Origin: Gonium pectorale
Lineage: Eukaryota; Chlorophyta; Chlorophyceae; Chlamydomonadales; Volvocaceae
Assembly (NCBI GenBank): GCA_001584585.1
Contig: LSYV01000026.1
Coordinates: forward strand, 182,704 to 246,703
Direction of reading: 5' to 3'
Length of the DNA stretch: 64,000 nt
Of the stretch, positions 19,201 to 31,099 are shown piece after piece. The notes beneath the pieces were generated by a model, which had not been told where the DNA came from, did not search any database, and saw only the letters and a program-made list of their open reading frames with translations. The stretch's first letter is position 1. Each line of letters starts with the position of its first letter. A program made the position numbers and the translations under genes.

Positions 19201-21607
19201 CAAAGAGTGGTTACGTCAGCAGTCGGGCCACGTATTGGATTCACGGGCAGGGTCCGGCCTCGCAGACGTGCCCGAGGAGCCGACCGACGCCGCAGCCAAG
19301 CCGCCGGCGCTGCAAGGTCCGCAAGGTCCAGCACCCCACACGCCAGGCGGCGAGGCGCCCCACGTCAGCTGCGAGGCGGGAGCGCTGCAAGCTCCGGCCC
19401 CGGGCACGGCGGGCGCTGCACTCAGCCCTTGCGCCCAGGCCGGGGTCCCGGCCTCAGCAGGCCAGGAGGCGGCGCCTGGCTGCCAGGTGCCAGCGCCTGA
19501 CTGCCAGGTGCCAGCGCATCACGCCGCCGTCGGCCTCCCGCCGTCGCGCCAGCCGCCCAGCCCTGGGAGCAGCATGCGGAACGCAGACGCCGCGCCGAGA
19601 GAGGGACCGCGCTTGCGCTGGGAGCGGGGTGCACCGCACCGCCCGCCCGCCTCACACCTCCAGGAGTGCCAGCCGGACCTGGCGGCTGCGTCGCATCCTT
19701 CCGCCTGGGAATTTGGCCAGCGCGCGCCGGTCCGGTCCGTGGGGCGAACCAGTACGCTCAGCGTGGACTGCGAAGGCGAGGGACAAACCGCGCCGCTTGA
19801 GAGCGAGGGTGACGGTTTGGGCGAGGCCGCAGCAGCAGCCGCAGCGCCAACGGCCTGCTCCGACTATCAGCCGCCGCCGCTACCTGGCCGCGCAGCCTCT
19901 GCCCTGTCGTCCGCGCACTGGCCTTGCCATGGCGACACCGGCCGAGGCAGTGCCCTCCCTCTCGCGCTCTCATCGATGTTCAGCTCAATCACGCCGACCC
20001 ATTCCGAATCGCCCGCCACGTCCCTGCGACTGCGCCTGTGCGACACGACGCTGTTCAACCTGCGGCCCGACACCGTCATGGAGGCACTGGCGAGGCTCCG
20101 GACCGGGCCTCCTGCGCCGGTGGCGGGTGCCGCCGGCGGCGCGGCCGCCGCGGTGGCCACCGGAGCGGTGTCGGCGTCCTCGTCCGCCTTTCTGTTGACT
20201 AGCGATGCGAGCGGCTCGCTGATGCAAGCTGCGGCGAGCTGTGACTTGAGCGGAGCGGCTCCAGCCGCACCGCCGCTGATGCAGCGGCAGCAAAGCGCGC
20301 GCGAGCGCCACCGCCGGCAGGGGCCGCTGCTGCACCGCTGCCACACGAGCGCGGGCGCGGGCGCGCACGACGGGCCGTTGACGCGGATCGCCGCGACCGC
20401 TGACGCCGGCGGCCACGCCGCTGCCGCCGCCAAGGGGTACACGCAGAGCAACCTTGACTCCGGGAGCCACTTCTCCTCGTGGTCGTGCGTCCCGTCCGGC
20501 GCTGCCCCACACGACAGCCACGGGGGGCTGCTCCCCTGCCACGGCTCCTACGGCGCGCTGAGCTGCCTGCCGGAGCAGCGCAAGTGCCTCCTACCGCGGC
20601 CGGTGTCCACTGGCGCAAGCTCGGTGTTGGGCGGCTCCTTGCAGAGTCGCCTGCATCGCCGCCTCTTCGTCGCGCCCCCGCAGCAGCAGCAGCAGCCTTC
20701 TGCCCCAATGACAGGGTACGACGCGGCATCGGTGGGGGCGGCGGCCGCCGCCGCCGGCGGGGTGGCGCGGCGCAGCGGCCAAGCTTGGCCGCCAGTGGCT
20801 GAGGCTGAGGCGTGGGCGGAGGCCAGCAGCGTCAACAACGGGGATGTGGTGATTAGTGTGTCGGGGCTGCGCAGCGGCGGCAGGGGCTACCAACGGCCGT
20901 CCCGCTCGTCCACTGAGCCCGTGCCGGAAGAGTCCGCCGTGGTGGGGAGTGCAGCATCGGCGGCTGTGGCTGCTCCCGCCGACGCCGTAGAGGGGGGCCG
21001 CGCTGGGCCGCAACCTCCATCACCTCACCGCGCGGGTGGCGCCTTGGCAAGCCTGGATACTGGCGGCGGCGGTGCCGCCGGTGCCGGCGGCGCCAGCGTC
21101 GGAAGCGTCATGGTCGGCAGGCGGCCGTCGGTGAGGGCCGCCCGGAGCCGCTTCTTCGACGGCGCGGCAGCGAGCGCCGCCGGCATAGTGCGGACCGCGG
21201 ATCTTAGGTGTGAACCCACCGAAGAGACGAGCGCCGGATCCAGCACGATGGCGCGCGGGACGCGGCTGGAGGGCGCTGCGTCCGACGGCGCGGCGAGCGG
21301 GGTCGCGCGGCCGGCCGTGCCACAGGGCTGCCTCGGGCCGTTGCGAGCCTGCGGACCAGGCAGCGCAGTGCAGGCTGCGGAGGGTGGAGGCAGCGGCGGA
21401 GGCAGCGGCAGAGGCAGCGGTGGCAATGGCGGCGGCGGGGACAGGGCCAGCAGCAGCGCCCGGCTTGCTGGTGCGAATGCGGCCCCGAGAAATGACGGGA
21501 GCGAGGCAGCGGCCGGCGTAGGAGAGGTCGGAGGGAAGGTGGCGAGCGAGACGGTGCTGGGCAAGTTGGTGCGTGTACTGAAGAGTGCGGTGGTCTGTGT
21601 GCGCTGA
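16274..21607 (+). CDS. CDKL-like (CMGC) serine/threonine protein kinase, copy 3
   Basis: Seven exons join cleanly: 16274-16322, 16755-16846, 17356-17463, 17666-17794, 17986-18142, 18344-18439, 18666-21607 (1,190 aa). The start gives MPNPTQGYTCISSLGEG; the third glycine of the loop is split by intron 1 and continues SYGAVWK. Other features are VAIK, C-helix glutamate in LREVRVL, VHRDLKPANI, DFGFAR, loop [13 protein letters not shown], and DVWSLGCTLAEL. The five internal exons have the same lengths and phases as in copy 2, which shows tandem duplication, although the introns have diverged. The activation loop has Ser where CDKL kinases usually carry the T of T-x-Y. After the domain (ends near PYFWAVPRLITGSP) a disordered Ala/Gly/Ser-rich tail of about 850 aa holds the CDTTLF...GPPAP island, a Gln run near 20,680-20,695 and a Gly/Ser repeat near 21,385-21,445. 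The substrate is unknown. Confidence 0.88.
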
Positions 21608-22161
21608 GCGGGGCGCTGGCCCCCTGGTCTGTCACATCTCCGGGCCGAGCCGGCCGACGCTGGCCAGATACAGATTACAGGCTCCCCAGAGGGGCTGCAG
21701 GCCACACGAGCCGATTGGCTCCCGACCCGCCATAGCAGAGTGGGTGAAACAACCGTTGTCTTAGCCGTGAGGCCCAGAACACGAAACATAAAAACCTAGC
21801 CGCCCCAACGCAAGACCACCTCAACGCCGCGAGGCGAGGGGTGTGGGGGTCCGCTGTTCCCCCTTGCTCAACACAAAGGGACAGCCTGCAGCCCTAAGCA
21901 ACTGCAGCTGCCCTGCAAAACCCGCCGCAGTGCTGCTCCTCTGTTCGTCCGAGCAGCTGCTGCACACCTCAGTCCTTGCCGGACGGGACCAGTCCCTCGG
22001 TGTGTTGCTGGCCACGCGTTTCATAGCAGTCCAAACAGAAATATGGGTCCAGATGGCCCGTTAGCCCGAGATACTAGCGACAAGGCATGTGTGTGTGTGT
22101 TGAAACGAAACGACGCAAGCGCGAAAGTGATGGTGTCGTTGTAGGACCCAGCAGTGTGTGG

Positions 22162-22566
22162 TGGGGGGGGGGGGGCGGGGGCGGGNNNNNNNNNNNNNNN
22201 NNNNNNNNNNNNNNNNNNNNNNNNNNNNNNNNNNNNNNNNNNNNNNNNNNNNNNNNNNNNNNNNNNNNNNNNNNNNNNNNNNNNNNNNNNNNNNNNNNNN
22301 NNNNNNNNNNNNNNNNNNNNNNNNNNNNNNNNNNNNNNNNNNNNNNNNNNNNNNNNNNNNNNNNNNNNNNNNNNNNNNNNNNNNNNNNNNNNNNNNNNNN
22401 NNNNNNNNNNNNNNNNNNNNNNNNNNNNNNNNNNNNNNNNNNNNNNNNNNNNNNNNNNNNNNNNNNNNNNNNNNNNNNNNNNNNNNNNNNNNNNNNNNNN
22501 NNNNNNNNNNNNNNNNNNNNNNNNNNNNNNNNNNNNNNNNNGTGGGGNGGGGGGCGGGGGCGGGGG
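22162..22566. other. Assembly gap (N 22186-22541, single N 22548) between G-rich edges
   Basis: A run of 356 N is bordered on both sides by nearly the same G-rich sequence (gtgggg...gcgggggcggg). The true content is unknown. The G tracts could form quadruplexes and probably caused the sequencing or assembly to fail. Confidence 0.9.
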
Positions 22567-22617
22567 TCTGTCCGCAGGTTACTACTCTTGGGGCATGGCG
22601 GCATTGAGACATAGTGT

Positions 22618-22622
22618 TGTAA
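22618..22622 (+). terminator. TGTAA polyadenylation signal candidate (kinase copy 3)
   Basis: First clear plus-strand TGTAA after the stop of kinase copy 3, about 1 kb downstream and across the N gap, so the assignment is tentative. Confidence 0.3.
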
Positions 22623-23394
22623 GTACACCGTCCTCCGAATACAGGACGGTTGCGACTGATGGCCTACAAACGCTGGGCGCTGAAACGCTTCTGTCGCTGT
22701 GAGTGTAGAGTATTGACGCTTAGATGCGCCTGGTGGTGAATAGGTAAGTCGCAGGGGCGTGTTCTTCCCACAGGGGTGCTGTCTGCTGCGACTCCGCTAT
22801 TCCTGCAGCGCCTGTGCTTCCTATATTGAGCCGGAGTGCTAAGCTTTCTTGGGTACACAGAAGGTGTGTAACATTGACTGCTATGTGCAGTAAATATGTT
22901 GGGTATGTGTTTTGTGGTCTACAGTTGATGCGTGTCGTTAGATTGTGTATGTGGCTGTTGGGGGTGTCGCCATGCATTGCAGAGTGTTTGCGCCCAATGG
23001 CATTCCCGTCTGGGTCAGCCATCCACCCTACAGGGCTGAGGTCCAAGGCCAGTCATACCCATCCTGACACGGCTGCCTGCCTTTGGCTGCATGGTGCTCC
23101 ATCCGCTCTGCACTTACACTGATTATGTACACCCCATAGAAATATCATACCAAGGCAGTTCACCAAGTAGCGACAGCTCTTTGATCCGACGTAGATGTTC
23201 GGCCGTTACGAGATTGCAAAGGTACCAGGTAATCGAAGCGAATTATAATACTTATATTGTAACAATAATAATAAATATCAATCAGCGACCCTAAAGCAGG
23301 GGTGCGGAGTCCACGCCAGCACAACGCTATGGATGAGCCACACCTTACATAGTGTCTCGAACTGACCCTGATAACGTATAGAACCAGCTTAGGA

Positions 23395-26300
23395 ATGGAG
23401 ATGGGCGCCATTGAGCGTGCCGGCGTTACACAATTTGCGGCATCGCGCTTGTCAGTGGCTCCCGTCAAGACTTTGACAATGAAGCATTGCTTGCGTTATA
23501 GCCTGGCGCCGGCTGTGCGGGCCGTGGCCTCATCTGGCGCCGCGTTCAGCCCCGGCCTGGATTCAGGTACGCTGGGCACTCGACCGCACTGTGGCCTCGG
23601 GCCTGATAGAGTGCCAGGCGTCGCGGCGCAAAGCTCAGCATCTTGCGGCGGGCGCTGCTGGACCGGCAAGGTCGGCCGCGGCTGCTGCCCTGCCCCAGCA
23701 GCCTCTCCTTGGCAAACGGGCAGGAAGCCTTGCGTCACACCGCCAGCCGCCGGCGTGACTCCCACATGCCCTGGACCCTGCGCTCCCTCAGTTGCTGCAA
23801 CCACCAACGCCCTCACAGCTGCATGCAGCTGCAGCTTGGGCCGCTGGATTCAACCCCGGGGCGCCGGCAGGCAGCACACAACACCATGGCCGTTGGCGGC
23901 GGGGCCGTCGGCCTCATCCCGTGGGCCCACAAGGCTGGCAGATCACGGCCTGCCTCGCGGGCGGACCAAGCACGGCATCGCTGGCGCTGGCGCTGCCCTG
24001 TCAACGGTGGCGGCCTCGCCCCTCACCGAGGCAAGGTTGCACAGCGGCTCGCCGGCTGCTGCTGCGGCTGCGGCCGGCGCTGGCGCGACAACGACTGCGG
24101 CTCCGATGGGACCAGCGCTGCGCAGGCACGTCGCACCTCACCCGCTCCAGGAGCCCGAGCACGGCGAGGAGGCCGTCGCGGACTCGAGAACCCGCAGCGC
24201 GGCGCCCAAGGCGTCACCGCCGCCGCAGGCGCAGCCGCCGCCACCGCTGCCCCGGCGCGAACAGCACCAGGAGCATCAGCAGCGTGGCGTCGTGCGACTG
24301 GGAGGTGTCGTGTGCCGGGACGTGTCGTACGCGCTGCCTGCGCCGCACAGCGGTGTCCCTGGCAGGCCGTGGCGGCATGTGGCTCCTGCGCCCGGCCCGG
24401 GCTGCGTGCAGATATGGTGGGCTCCGCTCGATGAGGTGCGAAGGGCTGTTGGGTTGGGTTGGCCGGCGCACAGGGTTGGTGGACACGCCGGCGCTGACGG
24501 CGGGAAAGCCGTTGGGTTTGGGCGGTGGCAGACGTTCAATGGGTGCTTGAACGCGCGCGAGGGGGAGGGCGGGTCCTTCGTCGGTGGCCCTTGCGGCCAT
24601 CAGCGCGGTCCTGTCCGGTGGGAACCCTGTGCTGCAAGCGTGGGTTCAGCTCGGGACTTGTTGCCGGTCCGCGGCGGATTCCGCGCTCTGCTTTTTGAGT
24701 TTCCACCCACGCCCTCATTATTGGTCCCATCCCGCGGCGGCCTAACGACCGCGGCCCCAGCAGGCCTCAACCTGCAGCCCCGAGCGGGCCGGACGCTACC
24801 GCGGCTGCCTGTCGCGCGGCGAGGCGGCCGAGGTGGCCGGCAGCGCATCGCAGCTCGTGGCGGCGCAGCGCGGCGCGGCGCGCGCCCTGGCGCGCTGCGT
24901 GCTTGCGCGCGCCGTGTCGTCGTCATCACCGTCGCTGTCCTCCCCCTCCTCCATTTCCTCCCGCGCCGCCTCTGGCTCCTCTTCGGGGGCCGCGCAGAAC
25001 GCCGGCTGTGGCGAGGGTGGTGGCGGCGGTAGTGCCGGCGGCGCAGCAGCAGTACGGCCCCAGGTATGGGATTGCGCGAGGCCGGCCGTGCTGTGAGGGG
25101 CAGGGAGGGCCTGGTCCCGGGGGCGCGCCCGGCCGCGCTCTCAAGCGAATACTGCGTTGCCGCACGGGGCCCGTAGCCAACGGGATGGCCTCATCGTCGG
25201 TACTGCAGCTACGGCCATGCGCGCGGTGATGCAGTTCCGCATCATCACATGCCGTGCGCGGGATCACGGTCCCTACCCTCGGTGGACCGCGTCTGAGGCG
25301 CTGCCTCTCTTACCGGCGCTGTACGGACCCCGGAGCGCCTCACGTGACAGCCCGGTGCTCCGTCCTCTTTTCGACGGTGTCCCGGTGCCTCGCACGCTCC
25401 TGGCCCCCCTCGGAACAAACCACACAGGACCTCGAGTTCATCCGCAACCGACACGGCAAGCCGCACCTGGTGTGCGCGCATCCCGGCTGGCCGCTGCTCC
25501 GCCACAACCTTACGCACACGCACGACCTGGCAGGTGCGCCACCTCACGCCGACTGAAGGGCATGAGCGCCTAGAGCGAAGCTCAACCGGAGCTCTGCTCC
25601 CTAGCTTTTTTGACCTGTGATGCGCAGCGCGCTGGTCTGAAGCGCTCGGAGCGGTGGCGGTGCGCGGCCCCAAGGCGGGCATTGTCCAACGCGCGAGTGC
25701 GCCAAACGCTTCGCCCCGGGCAGCGCCGCCCAGCCCCGTCCCAGCCCCGTCCCAGCCCCGTCCCAGCCCCGTCCCAGCCCGCCCCCAACCCTTCCCAACC
25801 CTTCCCAACGCTCTCCGACCCCGTCCAATCGCCTCTCCATCATCCCAACCCTTCACAACCCTTCACAACTCGGTGCCAGGCGTGGCGATCCTGCAGCATC
25901 ACCGCCCCGAAGGCGGCGCCGCTGCTGTCACGCCACTCCAAACCCAAGCGGCCGCCTCCGTGAGCGTGGGGCTGGACGTGGAGAGGCTGGACCGGGCGCC
26001 ACGCGACCCCATGGCGCTGGCGCGGCGGCGACTGGCGCCCGACGAGGTGGCGCAGCTGGAGGGTGAGCCGTTGGCCGTTGGTTGAGGCCGAGGCCAACGT
26101 TGGGAGGGGTTTATGGGCGAGGCCGTCATGAAAGCCATGGCAGGGAGGGGCTACCGATGGGGGCTGGGCTACGTATGCCGGTATGCGTGACTGAGTGCAG
26201 AAAACAGGTGCGTGACTGAGTGCAGAAAACAGGTCTTGAAGGTAGCTAGCAAAGGCATTCTAGCCGGCAGCCCATGATGGGGGCTGTGTGTGGGGAGTGA

Positions 26301-27766
26301 AGGTGCAGAAGGCAGAAGCTCTGGAGGCCGAGCGTCGGGACAGTGGATGATTGGGCGGGCGTCCCCACGAGGGGCAGGGTATGCGGTCCTCTTGGGGCGG
26401 AGCGCGCGGTTACCAGTGGGCGCAAGGCAGGCGCCCTGCGCGCCCGGCGAGCAACCCCCGTCGGCCGCTGGGGGCCTGCGCGCTCTCCGGACCTCCGATG
26501 ACTGTTTTTCGACGGCGCTGGTGGCCCCCTCCCTGCCTTCTGTATCTATGGTGCCTTTCGCAGCGCTGAGCGGGGAGGAGAGGGCCCGGCGTTTCATGTG
26601 GCTCTGGACGCTCAAGGTATGCCCTTTGGCGTTTGGGGATGTTCAGCGCTGCGGCAGTGGGAGTTGACGCGGGACCATTTCAGCTTGCTCGCCCGGGCCA
26701 CCTGGTTGGGCAAATTCCGATCGGGCTGAAACATGCCGTTGGGGCGCTGGCTATTCGACGCCGTTTCAAGTGGTCGTCGTCTCAGCTGGGAGCCTTTTCT
26801 TTGCCCCGCCTTGACGCCTCGGGCATCGCGCTCTTGGGCTGATCCCGTGCACCGCAGGAGGCGTACGTCAAGGCGCGGGGTACCGGCATCAGCGCGTGGC
26901 CGGGCCTCAAGGGCTTCTCCATAGGTGGGTGCCAAAGTGATAGACAGAAGGGGCTCGAGGCCACCGGGCAGTTGCACAAGTGCACTGCTGTCTCATCCTT
27001 GTTGTGGGCCCAACAGAGGCGGAACGCTGAGATGGCGAGGTTGCCTCCCCCTGCCGGGCCTTCCTCAACGAGCCAACCAGACCATAACAGTCCCGTTCCA
27101 TTTCCGGCGCCTTCGAGGGGTCTGCCGTATCTGCATCGACAGCCTGCATCATACCCTGCTGCTCTGCCCCTTGCAGGCTTCGAGGATGTCGCGCCCGCGC
27201 GGCACCAGGAGCTGGCGGCCGCCGTCGGGTCGAGCTGGCGGATGTCGTCCGGCCTGAGGCGCATCACGCTGACCCACACGGTCGCTGCGCCTCCCGTGGT
27301 TGCCGCGACCTCTCCGACGACGGGCGTCATCGCGCCGGAGACCTCGGGCGGGCACCAAGGCGGAGGCGGAGGCGACGGAAGCCACCCAGTGCACACCAGC
27401 ATCGGCGCGCTAGACGCCGACGCTGACGTGCGCCTGGGGGCCACCTTCAGCTTCCTGCTGTTCCAGCCGACGCCCATTCATATCGGCGCACTATGCATCG
27501 CGGTGCAGCCGGCGTCGCAGCAGTCGCGGGAGGGCGGCACAATAGCGTCGGCCGTTTCGTTGCCGACGCCGCTTGGCGCGGCTGTCGGGGCAGTGGCGCC
27601 GGTCGCGGGCCGAGGAGGGGAAGGGAGGCCGGAGGGCGGGGAGGGGTGGCAGCTGGGCGGTACGCTGCTGTGCCCTTCCCGCGTGGAGCACTGGTGGAGC
27701 GTGCCGCTGGAGGGCGAGGGGCGGATGGGGGCGCGTGAGTTGACCCTGCTGGGCGTGTCGTTGTAG
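23395..27766 (+). CDS. 4'-phosphopantetheinyl transferase (holo-ACP synthase, Sfp/AASDHPPT type)
   Basis: This enzyme moves 4'-phosphopantetheine from CoA to a conserved serine of acyl or peptidyl carrier proteins. Exons 23395-24435, 24764-25063, 25428-25533, 25880-26062, 26564-26616, 26858-26924 and 27177-27766 join without a break (779 aa). Family landmarks in order are VQIWWAPLDE at the domain start; ARALARCVLAR; FIRNRHGKPHL; NLTHTHDLAG (split codon across intron 3); VGLDVE, with the metal-binding Asp and Glu; and WTLKEAYVKARG, the W-x-x-K-E-x-x-x-K motif. The C-terminal part carries a Gly/Pro-rich insertion. The N-terminal extension of about 330 aa is unusually long. It begins with a possible organelle-targeting stretch (MKHCLRYSLAP from an internal ATG at 23488), then turns low-complexity and may hide unrecognised introns. 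The domain call is strong; the first exon is the least certain part. Confidence 0.87.
25731..25785. repeat. 11-bp minisatellite (cagccccgtcc) in intron 3 of the PPTase gene
   Basis: Four exact head-to-tail copies of the 11-bp unit and a partial fifth, followed by short aacccttccc and aacccttcac repeats. The array lies between the exons ending at 25533 and starting at 25880. Confidence 0.85.
26184..26233. repeat. 25-bp perfect direct repeat x2 in intron 4 of the PPTase gene
   Basis: The unit tgcgtgactgagtgcagaaa plus acagg occurs twice in direct contact at 26184-26208 and 26209-26233, inside the intron between 26062 and 26564. Confidence 0.9.
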
Positions 27767-30700
27767 CTGTGCATGTTGCGGGGGCCGGCCAAGTTGGTGC
27801 AGAAGCCAACATTGCGTACCTTCGGCTGGCACGAGTGAGGTCCGCCTATACAAATACACAGGGTTTGGATATGGCAAGTTGCAGCTAAGCGGGTCGAGAT
27901 GTGGGCGGGCAAAGCTTGGCCTGCGGGAGATGGCATGCCGTACCCACGTTCTGTACCGTGCGGTTGGCGGGGGCGCACTGCCGCCGATGGCAAGCGGTGG
28001 ACTCCTGGGCAGCGTGCCGTATCGGAGCGAGCCTTTGTGACCGAGGTGCCGAGCGTTACAAATCAAACCCATTAAATGCTCAAAGCAATCGCACACGTAC
28101 ACACACATCGCAGACGCATGAAATAACGGCCGTGCGACTTGAGACCTGGTATTGTTCATGGGGCCCGGCACAGTACGGCACAACGGCCCCAACTGCAGCC
28201 GCCGTACATGGCCAGCAACTACTTACGAAGTGAACACGAGGGTGCTTGCGCCCGATGCAACATGTTGTGCTCCGCCCAACGTCTTCAACCTCCTGGGTGC
28301 CACACACACAACACACACGCGCGCGCGCAGGACTGCACAGGAGCAGGGAGGACCTGACCCGCCGCAGGGTCGCTTGTCCCTGCCACGTGGCCTAGCACCC
28401 GCCGGCGCTCAAGCGCGGCAGTAGCACCCGCGGAGGGCTCCACGCTCAAGGCCCATTCTTCCATCTCTGACGGTATAAACCTTGTAACGCACGATCTGAC
28501 AGTCGTACACATCCCGACGCACCAAACGGGCCTCTCTCTCACACAGGCTGCCGCCTCAGCCACACCCACACAACCAAAGCACGGGCTTCTGGAGGCGCGC
28601 AGACGCCAGTACAGTCAGCTAAACGACGGGGCCGACACGCAGTCCGTGACAGGGTCGTGGACGCCCACAATATCCCACGCAGCCATCGCCGCCGCCGTCA
28701 CGATGGCCTAGACAAACGAGCCACCAGACCGCACAAACAAACAAGCCGCTGCCCTTACAAAGGGACGAACCGGCAGCGAGCGTGACTCCGGGCGCCGCCA
28801 ACACACCTCCGGCCCCAAATGACGGGGCCGCTCGTGAGGTGTGGCGCGCCGACCGCAGAACAAAGGCGTGCGACATACGAATCAACGCCCCTGACGAACT
28901 CCCTTTGCGTGAAGGGCATAAAAGCACTCGGCTATAGCTGCCTTGCCAAACAAGAGGCACGACGCAGCAACGGGTACACAACCGTACACACGTACGGCAC
29001 CAATCATTCAGGCACCGACAGGAGAGACAGCGGAACGCCCTATCACATGTACACACACAAAAGGCTTTGACACAAACGGATTCTTGTCGGGCTCAACACA
29101 AGGCCCAAAGAAAACAGGGTAGCCACACCGGAACCGGCCAGCTGTCATGGGCAACGGCTTTGCAAATAATTCGCTAAGCGACCAAACGAACTCGCCGCCA
29201 TCTGGAATTGTGTCTCTGGCGCCGCCACGTGCCCTCCGCGAAGGGGAAGGATCATCTTTACGTGCCGGTGGCATGACCCAGATGGCAAGGGAGTATGCAA
29301 AAGCAAAGAGCGCCGCCGCGGGAGAAGTGCCAGGCTCAACTGCCGTCTCCGCTTCCACCCGCAGTCCGGCGCCATGGGCCCAGCGCCACCAATGGCGGGC
29401 GCTGTTGGCGTCGGGGCGGGGCTGACCCAAAACGTAACCTGAACACATGACCATGCCCGGTAAAAAAACACCTGCACAGCTAGTGGCGCCAGACCAACGA
29501 AACCGCCACTACGAAGGGGTGGCGACGTGAGGCTGCGCTCCACCGGGGACACCGGAGCTCGTCAGGCGCCAATCGTTCCAAAGGTCAGATGCGCAACCAA
29601 ACGATGTGGAAGTCGGAAAGCTGGTCTTCCGGGTCTGTATAGGTGTACGTAACAACACCTCCTCCAACAATGTCACAGCTCAACCAAACCGCGAGTGCAC
29701 AGCCCAGGGAAGCGTGCTCCCTGCCGGCACGGGCAGTCACAGTCACAGAAGCAACGTAGGGGACGGGGAGCCCAATGTGTGGCACCCGATGCCGACGAAC
29801 GGCCATTCCGCTCCCCGACCCGCTCCATCACCAGCAATACACCGTACACAGAACCAAACATGCAAGCCCTAGCAAAAAGAACGCGGCCAGCCCGCGCTGC
29901 CGCATACCGTCGCGCCCGCGCGCTCGCGCCAGGTGGATGACGCGCCGCGGACGTGGCTGATGCGACCCTAGGAAGTAGAGGGAGTACCTGGTTCACCCAT
30001 CCACGCCCTCCCCGTCAGCGCCTTGTCAATATGCGCCATGGTGTATACCCGATGCAGGTCACCCGGTCGCCGGCCGTGCCGCAGCCCCGCAGCCGGCCAA
30101 TACGTGCCTTGGTCACCCAACGCGCAGTGGCAACGTCCACCCCTTCTCCAGTCACGCGTGTTCGCCCAAGCCCAACCGCCCGGTTGCGGCCTGCCGCCGT
30201 AGGATGTATACCAGGCACATGCGACTCCGTCCTTCCCTGTACACGCCTTTATGCGTCTGGCCGTTGAAAGGCCTTGGCGAATGAGGAAACCTCCACATCA
30301 CACCAGACAGCACAGCAGACCGGACACAAGCCGGAAACATACATGGCCGGCTTCCGAAAGCGCCCCTCCCGGACGGAGGCTCCCGGGCTGAGTCCCCATA
30401 ACTTCCAAACACTCCCTTGGTCCCATCCCATGCATCCGAGCGAAACTCAGGCTACTCACAACCCAGCTAGACAGTCTGGGTTGCACACCAAAAAAGTCCG
30501 CGTGCCGATGCGGGCGCAGACTCATGCCCGCATTGCGCCTGCGGCGCGACTGCGCTGCGGCGCAAGGCCGTGCTCCGTACTGCCACCAAACAAGCAAACA
30601 AACAAAGAAACAAATAATTTGTCAGGCGGTAAACGCCGCCGCTACAGCGCCCTTAGCCCAGTGCGATCGCTGCGCCGCCGGGACGGGATGGCCCCCGTGC

Positions 30701-31099
30701 CGGCGGCCATGGTAAACCGTACAAGCATGCCCCTTCCGCGCGGGTCGCGTCGGCGCTGGGCGTCTCAAGCCCGCGCCGGCAGGCCAATGCTGGAACCTTT
30801 CTCCTCGACAGAGCATACAGTAGGGGCATCGGTTTCATTACGGAAAGGCTCAAGGCCCCGGGTTCACAGTCGCTCCGACGCCGCCGTCGGTGCCGCAGGG
30901 AGTCTCCCCAGCCACTCTCAAGACCTCTACATCCCAGGTCTTGCTCGTTGTAGTCACAGCCTCTGCAGCGCCGCTTACTCCTGCCGTCGTCTCCCCAATG
31001 ACGTGCGGTGTGGGATACAGGCGGTAGCCTGCTGGCAGGGCAACGGGATGCTGTCGCGGGACGCCGGACCCACCCCTCGCAACCCGCCTTCTCCGACGC
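27767..31099. other. Convergent spacer between PPTase and the SAND/ePHD gene; no supported gene
   Basis: About 3.3 kb between two convergent genes, probably holding both 3' UTRs. A plus-strand TGTAA lies at 28483-28487, and a minus-strand TGTAA (ttaca on the plus strand) near 28,754. Short CA/CG dinucleotide runs occur near 28,300-28,330. The open frames here, including a long plus-strand one around 30,274-31,293, show no domain and run antisense into the last exon of the neighbour. Confidence 0.5.
28483..28487 (+). terminator. TGTAA polyadenylation signal candidate (PPTase gene)
   Basis: TGTAA about 715 bases after the PPTase stop codon; the first clear plus-strand match. Confidence 0.35.

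Larger units (their letters stand above)
21608..23394. other. Spacer after kinase copy 3, includes assembly gap
   Basis: This holds the probable 3' UTR of kinase copy 3, a short TG run near 22,088-22,100, the N gap at 22,186-22,541, and the 5' region of the phosphopantetheinyl transferase gene. I see no gene in the readable part. Confidence 0.5.

Noticed and set aside
25040..25070. QQYGPRYG reading at the end of PPTase exon 2, which looks like the family's R-Y-x-G motif
   Set aside because: That frame cannot be spliced to the FIRNRHGKPHL exon; the neighbouring frame ending AAVRPQ joins in phase and carries the ARALARCVLAR helix.
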